Below, one piece after another: positions 23,165-33,199 of a stretch of DNA of 64,000 nucleotides. Source of the DNA: Treponema sp. UBA792 (GTDB taxonomy: Bacteria; Spirochaetota; Spirochaetia; Treponematales; Treponemataceae); NCBI GenBank assembly GCA_002296965.1, contig DBIW01000036.1:1085-65084 (forward strand), given 5' to 3'. A program made the translations under genes and the position numbers. The stretch's first letter is position 1. Each line of letters opens with the position of its first letter. Under the pieces are notes generated by a model. It was given only the letters and a program-made list of their open reading frames with translations. It was not told the DNA's origin and made no database searches.

Positions 23165-24838
23165 TCAGTATTTGAATGCGCTTCCGCCTATGAATTCCCG
23201 TATTATCGACCGCGGCGGTACGGAGGTCGGAGGAATCGGCTGGAAATTCCTGAGAAAATCCATAAGCCTTGACGCCTCGCTGTATTCGCGCATGGTCGGG
23301 TTCACCCTTGACAGGATCGGCTCCGCATATACGCGCAGAACTGACAGCTCGTAGTCCAGGGCCGTGTTCAGAATCGCGTCAGCATTGTTCTGGAACGGGA
23401 ATATGTGCAGGTCCTCTCCGCGCTGCACGTTCGGCCACATCGAGATCGTCTCGGCCGCCGGTTTTCCGCGGAAATTCGAGTCGCGGACAATCCTTCTGAT
23501 GAGCCTGTTGTCGCTTGTCGAGATTCTGTTGTGGTCGTCAAGGTTCAGCTGGGTCAGGGCGGATATGTAGATTTTGAATTTCATTTCCGAAGGAATTTTC
23601 GGAGTCAGCCTGTCGTTCAGTCCGTGAATTCCTTCCATGATGAGTATCTCGTCCGCGGAAAGCGACATCCTGTTCTTTTCGTCGAATGATCTCTTTCCGC
23701 TGTGGAAATCATAGGAGGGCACCGTGACCTCCTTTCCGTTGAAAAGATCCATCAGGTTCCTGTTGAGCAGCTCCACGTCCAGCGCCTCCAGACATTCAAA
23801 GTCATAGTTTCCGTCCGCATCTCTCGGTGTCCTGTCCCTTCCGATGTAGTAGCTGTCAAGGCTGATGATTTTCGGTCTGTAGCCTATCGCCTGGAGTTCC
23901 AGCGCGAGTCTCTTTGATGTCGTGGTTTTTCCTGAGCTTGACGGTCCTGCGATCAGGACGACCCTGACTTTCCTGCTTGACGCGATTTTGTCAGCTATCT
24001 CGGAGATGTTCTTTTCCTGAAGCGTCTCGGTGATGTCTATGAAGTCGTTTATCTTCCGCTCCGCCACAAGCTTGTTCAGCGACGCGGCGGATGTGACTCC
24101 GAGCCGCCTGCCCCAGTCCTTGTATCTTGAGTATATCTCGAAGAGTTTCGGCTGGTCGGTGAATTCCGTGAGGCGGTCCGGCTCGGCGGCCCGCGGAAAC
24201 CTGAGGAGAAAGCCTTTGCCGTAGCGCATTATGCCGAACATCTTCAGTCTTCCTGTGGACGGCACAAGCGGCCCGAAATACAGGTCGGAGAAGTCTTCTA
24301 TTGAATTTATCCTGACGGAATGAGGACTGATGAAATCAAGCTGGCGGCGGGATTCGCACATGTTCAGCCTGCCGAGAAGCTCGGCGGCCTCTCCGTATGA
24401 TATTACACCGGCGGTTATCGGAATGTCATCCGCGACTAGCCTTCTCATCTCCTTCTCAAGGCTTGCAGCCTCTTCGTCCGTTATGTCCGGTCCGCTTCCG
24501 AATGTGTAGTAGTAGCCGTGTTCCAGGCTGTGGCCTACAAGAAGTCTTCTTCCCGGAAAAAGCCTGTATGCCGCCGCCGCAAGCAGGAGACAGAGCGAGC
24601 GTCTGTATACAGTGGCTCCGTCTTTTGTCCCGGTGAGCACGGGTTCTATTGCGGATGTGACTTCTACCGGAGTGTCAACCGGACATACTGAGTTGTTTAT
24701 TCTCAGCGCGAGAATTTTTTCGTCCGGTGCGGAGAAATTTCCTGTCAGAGAACCTGCCGGAGTTCCCTGCGGTACGGTTTCATTTCCTGTCTCCGTGCCG
24801 TTCTCGATGAATCTTACGTTTATCATTTTTGTGTTCAT
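23165..24838 (-). CDS. Nucleoside (uridine-like) kinase with N-terminal TGS and ThrRS-like editing domains
   Basis: A 557-residue cytoplasmic protein. Residues about 1-65 resemble a TGS ubiquitin-like fold. Residues about 65-230 resemble the second additional domain of threonyl-tRNA synthetase (GHSLEHGYYYTF, LEKEMRRLVADDIPI, LYFGPLVPSTG). The C-terminal half is a P-loop kinase of the uridine kinase/phosphoribulokinase type: Walker A AGPSSSGKTTTSKRLA near residue 285, SLDSYYIGRD, YDFECLEALD, MEGIHGLND and RRIVRDSNFRG. This fused architecture is known in many bacteria, usually annotated as nucleoside kinase. GGAG lies 8 bases before the ATG at 24838; upstream in-frame ATGs lack support. It converges on pnp. 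Confidence 0.8.
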   Translation of the reverse strand: MNTKMINVRFIENGTETGNETVPQGTPAGSLTGNFSAPDEKILALRINNSVCPVDTPVEVTSAIEPVLTGTKDGATVYRRSLCLLLAAAAYRLFPGRRLLVGHSLEHGYYYTFGSGPDITDEEAASLEKEMRRLVADDIPITAGVISYGEAAELLGRLNMCESRRQLDFISPHSVRINSIEDFSDLYFGPLVPSTGRLKMFGIMRYGKGFLLRFPRAAEPDRLTEFTDQPKLFEIYSRYKDWGRRLGVTSAASLNKLVAERKINDFIDITETLQEKNISEIADKIASSRKVRVVLIAGPSSSGKTTTSKRLALELQAIGYRPKIISLDSYYIGRDRTPRDADGNYDFECLEALDVELLNRNLMDLFNGKEVTVPSYDFHSGKRSFDEKNRMSLSADEILIMEGIHGLNDRLTPKIPSEMKFKIYISALTQLNLDDHNRISTSDNRLIRRIVRDSNFRGKPAAETISMWPNVQRGEDLHIFPFQNNADAILNTALDYELSVLRVYAEPILSRVNPTMREYSEASRLMDFLRNFQPIPPTSVPPRSIIREFIGGSAFKY

Positions 24839-24937
24839 ATTGCAGACTCCATGATGAATTGTTCGGGACATAATTATAATATGCTTTGTCCGCAAAAGCA
24901 AAAACATTCGCCGCCGGATTTACGGCCTGGTTGTTGA

Positions 24938-24966
24938 TTGAATAAATCCATTTATTTGAATATACT
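24938..24966 (+). promoter_or_regulatory. Promoter of the oadGAB operon
   Basis: TTGAAT (24938-24943), 17 bases, TATACT (24961-24966), giving a leader of about 67 bases before oadG. A further TATAAT-like element lies 5 bases downstream of the -10. Confidence 0.6.
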
Positions 24967-25039
24967 TTAGTATAATTGAAAATAAGATTCGGCTGGGATT
25001 TTATCATACCGGAATTTTTCCAAACAGTTTGGAGGATAT

Positions 25040-25309
25040 ATGACTATCACACAGATGCTTGGTCAGAGCGGAATTCTGACTTTGCTCGGTATGGGCGTCG
25101 TCTTTCTCTTCCTTATAATCATGATTCTTTGTATGAAACTGCTGCATGCGTTTGTCCGTGCGGCGAAGCTAGACAAGGAAGATAAGGGAAGCGCGCCTGT
25201 AAAGACAAGAGCACCGGAGACGCCGGCACCCGCAGCTCCTGCTGCGGCTGACAACAGCGTGATTGCGGCGATAGCGGCCGCTGTACATGACAGACAACTG
25301 AATTCATAG
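25040..25309 (+). CDS. oadG: Oxaloacetate decarboxylase gamma subunit
   Basis: An 89-residue small membrane protein that assembles the sodium-pumping decarboxylase and anchors OadA to OadB. One N-terminal transmembrane helix (about 12-38, LTLLGMGVVFLFLIIMILCMKLL) is followed by a charged region and a flexible Ala/Pro-rich linker, as is standard for OadG. Its C-terminus (IAAIAAAVHD) matches the family's short conserved helix. GGAGG precedes the ATG. It is the first gene of the operon and ends 13 bases before oadA. Confidence 0.88.
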   Translation: MTITQMLGQSGILTLLGMGVVFLFLIIMILCMKLLHAFVRAAKLDKEDKGSAPVKTRAPETPAPAAPAAADNSVIAAIAAAVHDRQLNS

Positions 25310-25322
25310 GAGATAAACTGCA

Positions 25323-27404
25323 ATGGCAAAGATAAAAATTTCAGAACTGGCTATACGTGACGCGCAGCAGTCGCTTCATGCCACAAGAATGACAACTGCT
25401 GATATGCTTCCGATCTGCGGCAAGCTTGACAAAGCCGGATACTGGAGCGTCGAGGGCTGGGGAGGAGCGACATTTGACTCCTGCATCCGATTCCTGAATG
25501 AGGATCCGTGGGAGAGGCTCAGAAAGCTCCATGCGGCGCTCCCGAATTCTCCGATTCAGATGCTTCTGCGCGGACAGAATCTCCTTGGATACCGTCATTA
25601 TGCGGATGACGTGGTGGAGCACTTCGTCAGGGCGTGCGTCAAGAACGGAATCGGTGTGTTCAGAATTTTCGACGCATGCAATGACCCGCGCAATCTCAGA
25701 AAGGCGACCGAAATAGCGAAGCAGACCGGCGCCCATGTCCAGATGGCCATATCCTATGCCACAACTCCTTATCATACAAAGGAAGTGTATGCCGATCTCG
25801 CCAAAACTTATGCCGATTTCGGCGCCGACTCAATCTGCATAAAGGATATGTCCGGGCTTCTTAAGCCGTTCGAGGCCTATGATCTTGTCAAGGCGGTCAA
25901 GGCCAAGACTGACATTCCGCTTTCGATCCATTCCCATGCGACGACGGGACTTTCGGTCGCGACTCTGCTCAAGGCGGCCGAGGCCGGAGCCGACATGCTT
26001 GACACCGCGATATCATCGATGTCAATGGGTACCTCACATTCTCCCACAGAGACGGTTGTCGAGATGCTGCGCGGAACAGATATGGATACGGAGCTTGACC
26101 TCGGCCTTCTTCTTGAGATCGCCGCCTATTTCCGCGAGGTCAGAAAGAAATATGCGAAATTCGAGTCGAGCTTCCTTGGCGCAGATACAAGAATTCTTGC
26201 GAGCCAGGTTCCCGGCGGAATGCTTTCCAATCTGGAGAATCAGCTGCGTGAGCAGGGTGCTTCCGACAAGATAGATGATGTCCTCAAGGAGATTCAGATT
26301 GTCCAGAAGGACTGCGGATATATTCCTCTCGTTACGCCGACCAGCCAGATTGTCGGAACTCAGGCCGTGTTCAATGTTCTTTTCGGCCGTTATGCGAGAC
26401 TCACTCAGGAAACCCGTGATCTTGTCACCGGAAGATACGGAAAGACTCCGGCTCCTGTGAACGAGAAGCTGCTTGCGGACGCTCTTGCGCAGAACAAGAT
26501 GGATGCTCCGGTAACATGCCGTCCGGCTGACCTTATTCCGATGGAATGGGACAGGATGGTCGAGGAGGCCAAGGCGGCAGGCGGAGACGGAAGCGAGGAG
26601 GATACGCTGACTTATGCGATGTTCCCGAAGGTGGCTCCGAAATTCTTCCGCGAGAGGGCTGACGGTCCTGTGTCCTCCGATTCATTTGCTGTGGCTCCTG
26701 CCGTTTCCTCTCCGGCTCCGGCAAAGGAGAACGCCGGCGGCTCATACAGTGTGAGCGTGAACGGAACCTCATACAGCGTGACTGCAGGTCCCGCCGGAGA
26801 CTCGATGAGTCTGACCGTTAACGGAATTCCGTACAGCGTGACATTCGGCGCGGCGGCAGCATCCGCGGCGCCGGCAGTTTCCCAGGCTCCTGCCGTGACC
26901 GGCGGTACCGAGATAAAGGCTCCCGTCGCCGGAACAATGCTGAAACATGCCGTCCCTGACGGTTCCACTGTGAGAAAGGGAGATACGGTCATAATAATTG
27001 AATCGATGAAGATGGAGCTTGAGGTGAAGGCGCCTGCTGACGGCAAGATCTCATTCTCCGTTCAGCCCGGTTCTCAGATTTCGGCCGGTCAGACGCTTGC
27101 CGTCCTCGGTGGAACTGCTGTTCAGCCCGCTCCGGTTGTCCAGCCCGCCGCGCCCGTCCAGACTCCGGCTCCGGCGCAGAGCCCGTCGGGTTCCGGAAAA
27201 CCTGTGAACGCGCCTGTGGCCGGCACTCTTCTTAAATATGCCGTGGCGGAAGGCGATTCTGTCCGTGCCGATACGACCGTAATCCTGATAGAGTCGATGA
27301 AGATGGAGCTTGAGATAAAGGCCGGAGCGTCGGGAAAAATCCATTTTACTGCCGCGCCGGGATCCCAGATTTCTCAGGGAATGATTCTTGCTGAAATTCA
27401 GTGA
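25323..27404 (+). CDS. oadA: Oxaloacetate decarboxylase alpha subunit with two biotinyl domains
   Basis: A 693-residue biotin-dependent carboxyltransferase that decarboxylates oxaloacetate (or acts as a pyruvate carboxylase B-type subunit) and passes CO2 to OadB. The carboxyltransferase barrel (about 1-300) has [12 protein letters not shown], the metal/active-site CIKDMSG and SIHSHATTG; a PYC-OADA domain follows to about 460. Two biotinyl-lipoyl domains then stand in tandem, each with ESMKMELE; the biotinylated lysines would be Lys563 and Lys660, 97 residues apart, joined by a Pro/Ala/Gln linker. Most OadA proteins have one such domain. Two short Ser/Tyr-rich repeats ([22 protein letters not shown]) precede them. 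Confidence 0.93.
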   Translation: MAKIKISELAIRDAQQSLHATRMTTADMLPICGKLDKAGYWSVEGWGGATFDSCIRFLNEDPWERLRKLHAALPNSPIQMLLRGQNLLGYRHYADDVVEHFVRACVKNGIGVFRIFDACNDPRNLRKATEIAKQTGAHVQMAISYATTPYHTKEVYADLAKTYADFGADSICIKDMSGLLKPFEAYDLVKAVKAKTDIPLSIHSHATTGLSVATLLKAAEAGADMLDTAISSMSMGTSHSPTETVVEMLRGTDMDTELDLGLLLEIAAYFREVRKKYAKFESSFLGADTRILASQVPGGMLSNLENQLREQGASDKIDDVLKEIQIVQKDCGYIPLVTPTSQIVGTQAVFNVLFGRYARLTQETRDLVTGRYGKTPAPVNEKLLADALAQNKMDAPVTCRPADLIPMEWDRMVEEAKAAGGDGSEEDTLTYAMFPKVAPKFFRERADGPVSSDSFAVAPAVSSPAPAKENAGGSYSVSVNGTSYSVTAGPAGDSMSLTVNGIPYSVTFGAAAASAAPAVSQAPAVTGGTEIKAPVAGTMLKHAVPDGSTVRKGDTVIIIESMKMELEVKAPADGKISFSVQPGSQISAGQTLAVLGGTAVQPAPVVQPAAPVQTPAPAQSPSGSGKPVNAPVAGTLLKYAVAEGDSVRADTTVILIESMKMELEIKAGASGKIHFTAAPGSQISQGMILAEIQ

Positions 27405-27417
27405 CAGGTGGAATGAT

Positions 27418-28821
27418 ATGGATACAGTATTGAACAGGAAAGACAGCAGCAGGATTATGAAACTGACCTTTGTGATTATGCTGGTCGCCTCAGTGCTTTC
27501 GTTCGGAAGCTTCGCTTTCGCCGACAGCTCAGGAGAGGAGAGGGCTTCTTTCAGGACGATGAGCACGGCGGTCATAAAGGGTTCGGAGAATGTTCCGGAG
27601 ATAAATCCTGCCGGATTCATAAAGAATATATGGAGAAACACCGGAATTTATCAGATGATTTCGGGCGGTCAGGATTCACCGGCAGCAGAGACCGCTCCGG
27701 TCGCAGATCCTTTCGCCGGAGTCACCGCGCCCGGATGGCAGAAGCTCCTGATGATCGCCTTGGGATTCCTTATCGTCTATATGGGAGCGGCGAGGGGATT
27801 TGAGCCGCTGCTCCTTATTCCGATAGGATTCGGAACGATTCTCGTGAATATTCCCGGAGCCGGAATGTTTGCCGAACATTCGGGAATGCTCAGAATCATT
27901 TATGACGCGGGCGTGGGAAATGAATTCTTTCCGATGTTGATTTTTATGGGAATAGGAGCGATGACTGATTTCGGGCCGCTCATCGCGAATCCCAAGATGG
28001 CGCTTCTTGGAGGAGCCGCCCAGCTCGGAGTCTTCGCGACGTTGTTCGGTGTCGCGCTGATGAATCTTGTTCCCGGAATCGACTACACGATGCTTCAGGC
28101 TTGCGCGATTTCAATCATAGGAGGCGCGGACGGTCCGACTTCAATTTATGTGGCCGGAAAACTTGCGCCTGAGATGATGGCTGTCATCGCCGTCGCCGCA
28201 TATTCCTATATGGCCCTTGTTCCGATGATCCAGCCGCCTATAATGAAGCTTCTGACCACAAAGAAGGAGCGTGAGATAAGAATGAAGCAGCTCCGTTATG
28301 TCTCCAAGACTGAGAAAATTCTCTTTCCGCTGATGTTGCTCGTGATTACAATTCTTCTGCTTCCTTCTGCTGCTCCGCTTATAGGAATGTTGGCGTTCGG
28401 AAATTTCGTGAAGGAATGTGGCGTTGTCGAGAGGCTTTCAAAGACAATGGAGAATGAGATGCTGAATATTGTCTCAATCCTCCTGTCGCTAGGTGTCGGC
28501 TCCCAGATGACTCCTGAAAAGATCATCAACGGAAATTCCATCGGAATAATCGTTCTCGGTCTTCTGGCCTTTGCGGTGGCTACAGCCGGAGGTGTGCTCA
28601 TGGCAAAGCTGATGAACCTTTTCCTGAAGGAGAAGATAAATCCGCTGATCGGCTCCGCCGGAGTGTCTGCCGTCCCTATGGCGGCGCGTGTGTCGAACAA
28701 GGTGGGAATGGAATATGATCCCGGAAATTTCCTGCTGATGCATGCCATGGGACCGAACGTCTCCGGTGTGATCGGAACGGCAATCGCCGCCGGTGTGTTT
28801 ATTGCGACCTATGCCGGATAA
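27418..28821 (+). CDS. oadB: Oxaloacetate decarboxylase beta subunit (Na+ pump)
   Basis: A 467-residue integral membrane protein that couples decarboxylation of carboxybiotin to sodium export. The family core is clear: [36 protein letters not shown] with the Na+-site Asp, [14 protein letters not shown], and the C-terminal [18 protein letters not shown] [16 protein letters not shown] and [21 protein letters not shown]. An extra N-terminal hydrophobic segment and a loop of about 90 residues precede the core. GGTGG lies 6 bases before the ATG at 27418, 13 bases after oadA. Gene order G-A-B is typical. Confidence 0.93.
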   Translation: MDTVLNRKDSSRIMKLTFVIMLVASVLSFGSFAFADSSGEERASFRTMSTAVIKGSENVPEINPAGFIKNIWRNTGIYQMISGGQDSPAAETAPVADPFAGVTAPGWQKLLMIALGFLIVYMGAARGFEPLLLIPIGFGTILVNIPGAGMFAEHSGMLRIIYDAGVGNEFFPMLIFMGIGAMTDFGPLIANPKMALLGGAAQLGVFATLFGVALMNLVPGIDYTMLQACAISIIGGADGPTSIYVAGKLAPEMMAVIAVAAYSYMALVPMIQPPIMKLLTTKKEREIRMKQLRYVSKTEKILFPLMLLVITILLLPSAAPLIGMLAFGNFVKECGVVERLSKTMENEMLNIVSILLSLGVGSQMTPEKIINGNSIGIIVLGLLAFAVATAGGVLMAKLMNLFLKEKINPLIGSAGVSAVPMAARVSNKVGMEYDPGNFLLMHAMGPNVSGVIGTAIAAGVFIATYAG

Positions 28822-28856
28822 TGTTTTACGTTTTTGTATAGAACCAGAATGAAATG

Positions 28857-28898
28857 CGGCGTTCCGGTATATGAGCCGGAACGCCGTCGGAGTTTTTT
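28857..28898 (+). terminator. Hairpin with T-run between oadB and leuS
   Basis: CGGCGTTCCGG / CCGGAACGCCG (28857-28867 and 28876-28886), an 11-bp stem, then GTCGGAG and six T running straight into the leuS ATG. The T-run is 6 bases from the stem, so termination may be partial, and the GGAG serves as leuS ribosome site. It could also modulate leuS expression. Confidence 0.5.
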
Positions 28899-31451
28899 AT
28901 GTCTAAATATCCTTTTGAAACAATAGAACCGAAATGGCAGAAATATTGGGAGGAGAACCGGACCTTCAGGACGGCTGAAGATCCGTCTTTTCCCAAAGAG
29001 AAGCGCAGGTATATACTTGATATGTTTCCATATCCGTCCGCAGCGGGGCTTCATGTGGGGCATCCCGAAGGCTATACGGCCACCGACATTTACTGCCGCT
29101 ATCTCAGGATGAACGGATACAATGTGCTTCATCCTATGGGATATGATGCGTTCGGACTTCCGGCGGAGAACTATGCCATAAAGACCGGAACCCATCCCAA
29201 GACCACGACCAACGCCAACATCGAGCATTTCACGAAACAGATAAAATCGCTCGGTTTCAGCTATGACTGGGACCGCTGCATCTCCACCTGCACGCCGGAT
29301 TATTACCGCTGGACGCAGTGGATTTTCCTCCAGCTTTACAAGCGCGGACTCGCATACGAGGCGGAGACTCCCATAAACTGGTGTCCAAGCTGCAAGACCG
29401 GACTTGCCAACGAGGAGGTGAAGGAGGGAAAATGCGAGAGATGCGGTTCTCCGGTCACTCACAAGACAATCCGCCAGTGGATTCTGAAGATAACGGCCTA
29501 TGCTGACCGTCTTCTCAAGGATCTGGATGGACTTGACTGGCCTGAAAGCGTGAAGCTGATGCAGCGGAACTGGATCGGCCGGAGCGAGGGCGCGGAGGTT
29601 GAATTCCATATAGCCGACGCGGACGGAAATCCCACCGACGACTTCCTGACCGTCTACACCACAAGGTGTGACACTCTGTTCGGAGCCACATATATGGTCG
29701 TCTCCCCGGAGCATCCGCTTGTGGAGAGGCTTGCTTCTCCTGGGCAGAAGGTCGCCGTCGAGGAGTATGTCGCCGCATCAGCGAAAAAGTCGGATCTTGA
29801 GAGGACTGATCTTGCGAAGGACAAGACGGGCGTGTTCTCCGGCTCCTATGCCGTCAATCCTGTCAACGGAAAGAAGATTCCTGTATGGATTGCGGATTAC
29901 GTCCTGATTTCCTACGGAACCGGTGCGATAATGGCTGTTCCGGCGCATGATGAGCGCGACTGGGAATTCGCGAAGAAATTCGGTCTCCCGATAATCGAGG
30001 TCCTGAAGAGCGGCGTGGATGTGCAGGAGAAGGCGTGGACGGAGGACGGAATTCACCTGAATTCCGGATTCCTTGACGGCCTGAACAAAAAGGATGCGAT
30101 TGAGAGGATGCTCGGCTGGCTTGAGGAGCACAAATGCGGAAGAAAGGCCGTGAACTACAAGCTCCGCGACTGGATTTTCAGCCGTCAGCGTTACTGGGGT
30201 GAGCCTATTCCTCTTGTCCATTGTCCTGATTGCGGAACTGTTCCCATACCGGAAAGCGAGCTGCCGCTTGAGCTTCCGGATGTCAGCACATATCAGCCGA
30301 CAGGAACAGGCGAAAGTCCTCTTGCGGGAATCGACAGCTGGGTGAACTGCATCTGCCCCAAATGCGGCGGAAAGGCGCGGCGCGAGACGAACACAATGCC
30401 TCAATGGGCCGGCTCATGCTGGTACTATCTGCGCTATCTGGATCCCAGGAACACGTCTGAATTCGTCTCCAGGGAAGCCGAGAGGTACTGGATGCCCGTG
30501 GATCTGTATGTGGGCGGCGCGGAACATGCCGTCCTTCACCTTCTTTACTCAAGGTTCTGGCACAAGGTTCTCTATGACATCGGCGCGGTAAGCACCGACG
30601 AGCCGTTCCGCAGGCTGATAAATCAGGGAATGATAACCTCATTCGCGTATCAGAGAAAGAACAGGACGCTGGTTCCTGTTGATGAGGTCGAGCAGCGTGA
30701 GGACGGAAACTTCTACGAGAAGGCTACGGGCGAAAAGCTTGAGCAGGTCGTGGCAAAGATGTCGAAGTCGCTGAAGAATGTGGTGAACCCGGATGACGAG
30801 ATAAAGGCCTATGGAGCTGACTCCGTAAGAATGTACGAGATGTTCATGGGACCGCTTACGATGTCAAAGCCCTGGAACACCCAGGGCATAGTCGGAATCC
30901 ACCGCTTCCTCGAGAAGATATGGTCACTTAGCGAGCGTCCTATGGAGGACATTGATATTTCCGGCCATATTGAGGACAGAAAGCTCGCCGCCCTGCGCAA
31001 GACATTCGCCCAGACCGTCAGAAAGGTCACGGATGACACGGTCTCGCTGAGCTTCAACACCGCGATAAGCCAGATGATGATCTTCATAAACGAGCTGTCG
31101 AAATTAGATGTGATTCCGCTTTCCGTATGGACGGATTTTGTCAAGATCCTGTCTCCTTATGCGCCTCATCTCGGCGAGGAGCTGTGGCGGAAGCTTGGAA
31201 ACACGGATACTGTCGCATACGTCCGCTGGCCGGAGGTGAACGGGGAATTCCTTAAGGATGACAGCAAGACGATTGTCGTCATGGTGAACGGAAAGCTCCG
31301 CGACAAATTCGAGGCCGCGCCGGGAACCGACGGAGAGTCGCTGAAAGCCGCCGCATTCGCCCTTGACGGCGTGCGGAAACATACCGAGGGCAGGCAGATT
31401 GTGAAGACCGTCGTCGTCCCCGACAAGATTGTCAATATTGTGGTGAAGTAG
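28899..31451 (+). CDS. leuS: Leucyl-tRNA synthetase
   Basis: An 850-residue class I aminoacyl-tRNA synthetase that charges tRNA-Leu. The HIGH-type motif is HVGHPEG near residue 50 (after FPYPSAAGL), the zinc-like cysteines are in [15 protein letters not shown] and CERCGSPV, the CP1 editing domain includes [21 protein letters not shown], and the second catalytic motif KMSKS is at residues 620-624. The C-terminal anticodon-binding domain is complete, ending KIVNIVVK. Length is normal. GGAG lies 6 bases before the ATG, just after a hairpin. Confidence 0.97.
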   Translation: MSKYPFETIEPKWQKYWEENRTFRTAEDPSFPKEKRRYILDMFPYPSAAGLHVGHPEGYTATDIYCRYLRMNGYNVLHPMGYDAFGLPAENYAIKTGTHPKTTTNANIEHFTKQIKSLGFSYDWDRCISTCTPDYYRWTQWIFLQLYKRGLAYEAETPINWCPSCKTGLANEEVKEGKCERCGSPVTHKTIRQWILKITAYADRLLKDLDGLDWPESVKLMQRNWIGRSEGAEVEFHIADADGNPTDDFLTVYTTRCDTLFGATYMVVSPEHPLVERLASPGQKVAVEEYVAASAKKSDLERTDLAKDKTGVFSGSYAVNPVNGKKIPVWIADYVLISYGTGAIMAVPAHDERDWEFAKKFGLPIIEVLKSGVDVQEKAWTEDGIHLNSGFLDGLNKKDAIERMLGWLEEHKCGRKAVNYKLRDWIFSRQRYWGEPIPLVHCPDCGTVPIPESELPLELPDVSTYQPTGTGESPLAGIDSWVNCICPKCGGKARRETNTMPQWAGSCWYYLRYLDPRNTSEFVSREAERYWMPVDLYVGGAEHAVLHLLYSRFWHKVLYDIGAVSTDEPFRRLINQGMITSFAYQRKNRTLVPVDEVEQREDGNFYEKATGEKLEQVVAKMSKSLKNVVNPDDEIKAYGADSVRMYEMFMGPLTMSKPWNTQGIVGIHRFLEKIWSLSERPMEDIDISGHIEDRKLAALRKTFAQTVRKVTDDTVSLSFNTAISQMMIFINELSKLDVIPLSVWTDFVKILSPYAPHLGEELWRKLGNTDTVAYVRWPEVNGEFLKDDSKTIVVMVNGKLRDKFEAAPGTDGESLKAAAFALDGVRKHTEGRQIVKTVVVPDKIVNIVVK

Positions 31452-31471
31452 CGTTTTCTATGAATGGCGTG

Positions 31472-31506
31472 CTCCCCGGCCGGTAAAATTCTGCCGGGGA
31501 GTTTTT
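31472..31506 (+). terminator. Rho-independent terminator after leuS
   Basis: CTCCCCGGC / GCCGGGGAG 9-bp stem (31472-31480 and 31493-31501) followed by five T. It reaches the stop codon of the convergent DUF115 gene. Confidence 0.85.
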
Positions 31507-33196
31507 ATGTGCGGCTGTCAAGTTTTTCCAGAATAAGCCTGAATTTCTTTATGAAGAAGTCCGTCTCGATGCTTATTCTTTTCAGAAACGGCAGATCCAT
31601 GCTGAATCTCCAGCCGTCCGGGAAGTGGAGATAAAGATATTCCCTCGGCTCGGCTTTCTCTTCTATAAGTTCCGCCAAATTCCCGGTTTCCGCCGCTCCG
31701 CCTGTAAGAAGCCACTTCAGCTCCGTGAGCGCGTCAAGCTCTCCCCTGAAATAGGCTGTCAGGCTTTTGTCCGTTCCGTCTGGGAAGCTGTCCCCGTCAG
31801 GAAAATCAGTGTCCTTCCTGTTTGTGTCCGCGGAGTGCGGGCGCAGCGCCGGCTGTCCGGACGGAATTCCGAGCGGAAGCCCGGTGCATCCGCCGTCGAG
31901 CAGGCGCGGTGTCTTTCCGAACATAGCGGCGAACGTGTCCCTGTATCCGAGCAGGGCGGGCGTCGTGAAAACGTCCTTTCCGTTCTTTCCGGCCATGCGG
32001 ACGGCCGTTTCTGAGAATGACGCGGAGTAGTTGTGCGGCGGAACAAGCCTTGATGATGCGGAAAGCGCGGCGGCGCCGTGGAATGTTCCCCTCATGTGTG
32101 TGCGGCCGGCGGAATACGAGAAATCCAGTCCATATATGAACACGGGAACGTCTCTGCCGCTTCTGAATTTCAGCGCGTAGAATACAGCGGTGAGTCCGAC
32201 GGATCCGAGGGGGATGTTTTCCGGCGGAAAAAACGGTTCCTTGGACAGCCTGTCAAGAAACCCTGAGTCGGTGTACCGGGAGGCGAAGAAAGACACTCTC
32301 CGCGGATCCTTCGCAGCCTCCATGATTGACGGAACGGCGGTAAGGCCCGCGAAAATCCTGATTCCGTATTCCGCGGTTCCGATGAACGCCTCTGCTATCA
32401 CATTCTGCGCCTCCTCTATGAACACTCCGTCCGGAATGATTCCACGCGACGCAAGGGGGCGGAGCGCCGTGTCCGCGCACAGAATGCAGTATCTGTCCCT
32501 GTCCGCGATGGAGGACGGAAAGTCGGCGCTTTCACCGGCTCCGAATACAATTATGGGACGGTCTGTCCGTCCGAAGAAATTCCCGATAGGAGTCGTCTCC
32601 GCTATCCTTGAGAGGTTCCTGAACATATTCTCTGAGTATTTTCTTCCGAATCTCACCAGCGTGAATCTGTTCGTCCAGAATCGCCTTACGGACTCCATGC
32701 AGGCGCGCTCAAGCTCCGCGTAGAATTCCTGGTGCGGACCGACTCCGGCGGAAAAATCAATCCTGACCGCACGCCTGAATGTTCCGGGAGGAGGCAGAGG
32801 CTTTCTTCCTTCGCCCAGCGCCGCGCCACGTGCGTTCAGGATTAGGGGAAGCCGCATCAGGTCGCTCCGGTCAGGGAAGAAGAGGCTTCCGTCGGACTCA
32901 AGCAGTCCTCTGAATTCTTCGGAATTCTCCTCGAAATTTCTGAGAGCATCGTCATATTCGCAGCATATAACCGCACATCCTTCCGGCATCAGCGAGAGCA
33001 GCTCGGACAGTCCGTATGTGAGGACGGGTGAGCAGCACAGAAAAGCCGTTCCCGGCAGCGGTCTGAGCGAGGCGATTGTCGCAAGTATCTGTCTTGCGGG
33101 GCTGTATTTTGAATAAAGCAGTCTGTTTCTGTATATAACAGAAAAGCCCTGCGGTGTTTCCACTTTGCAGGGCTTCTCGTCTTGATTGCAGTCCAT
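31505..33196 (-). CDS. DUF115 family protein (6-hydroxymethylpterin pyrophosphokinase MptE-like)
   Basis: A 563-residue soluble protein of the spirochaete DUF115 type. The conserved DUF115 block is at about 210-400: IIVFGAGESADFPSSIADR, ILCADTALRPLASRGIIPDGVFIEEAQ, then a strand-rich part with GLTAVFYALKFRSGRDVPVFIYGLDFSYSAGRTHMRG. In other bacteria relatives (Maf-1-type) modify flagellin with nonulosonic acids, and archaeal relatives make pterin pyrophosphate. Either is only a hint here, though the window does contain flagellar genes. It starts 3 bases after the stop of the PpiD-like gene, without a clear ribosome site, so translation is probably coupled. Confidence 0.75.
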   Translation of the reverse strand: MDCNQDEKPCKVETPQGFSVIYRNRLLYSKYSPARQILATIASLRPLPGTAFLCCSPVLTYGLSELLSLMPEGCAVICCEYDDALRNFEENSEEFRGLLESDGSLFFPDRSDLMRLPLILNARGAALGEGRKPLPPPGTFRRAVRIDFSAGVGPHQEFYAELERACMESVRRFWTNRFTLVRFGRKYSENMFRNLSRIAETTPIGNFFGRTDRPIIVFGAGESADFPSSIADRDRYCILCADTALRPLASRGIIPDGVFIEEAQNVIAEAFIGTAEYGIRIFAGLTAVPSIMEAAKDPRRVSFFASRYTDSGFLDRLSKEPFFPPENIPLGSVGLTAVFYALKFRSGRDVPVFIYGLDFSYSAGRTHMRGTFHGAAALSASSRLVPPHNYSASFSETAVRMAGKNGKDVFTTPALLGYRDTFAAMFGKTPRLLDGGCTGLPLGIPSGQPALRPHSADTNRKDTDFPDGDSFPDGTDKSLTAYFRGELDALTELKWLLTGGAAETGNLAELIEEKAEPREYLYLHFPDGWRFSMDLPFLKRISIETDFFIKKFRLILEKLDSRT

Positions 33197-33199
33197 CAG

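Noticed and set aside
28822..28898. A T-box or amino-acid riboswitch before leuS
   Set aside because: The gap is only 77 bases and shows no T-box or specifier-loop structure.
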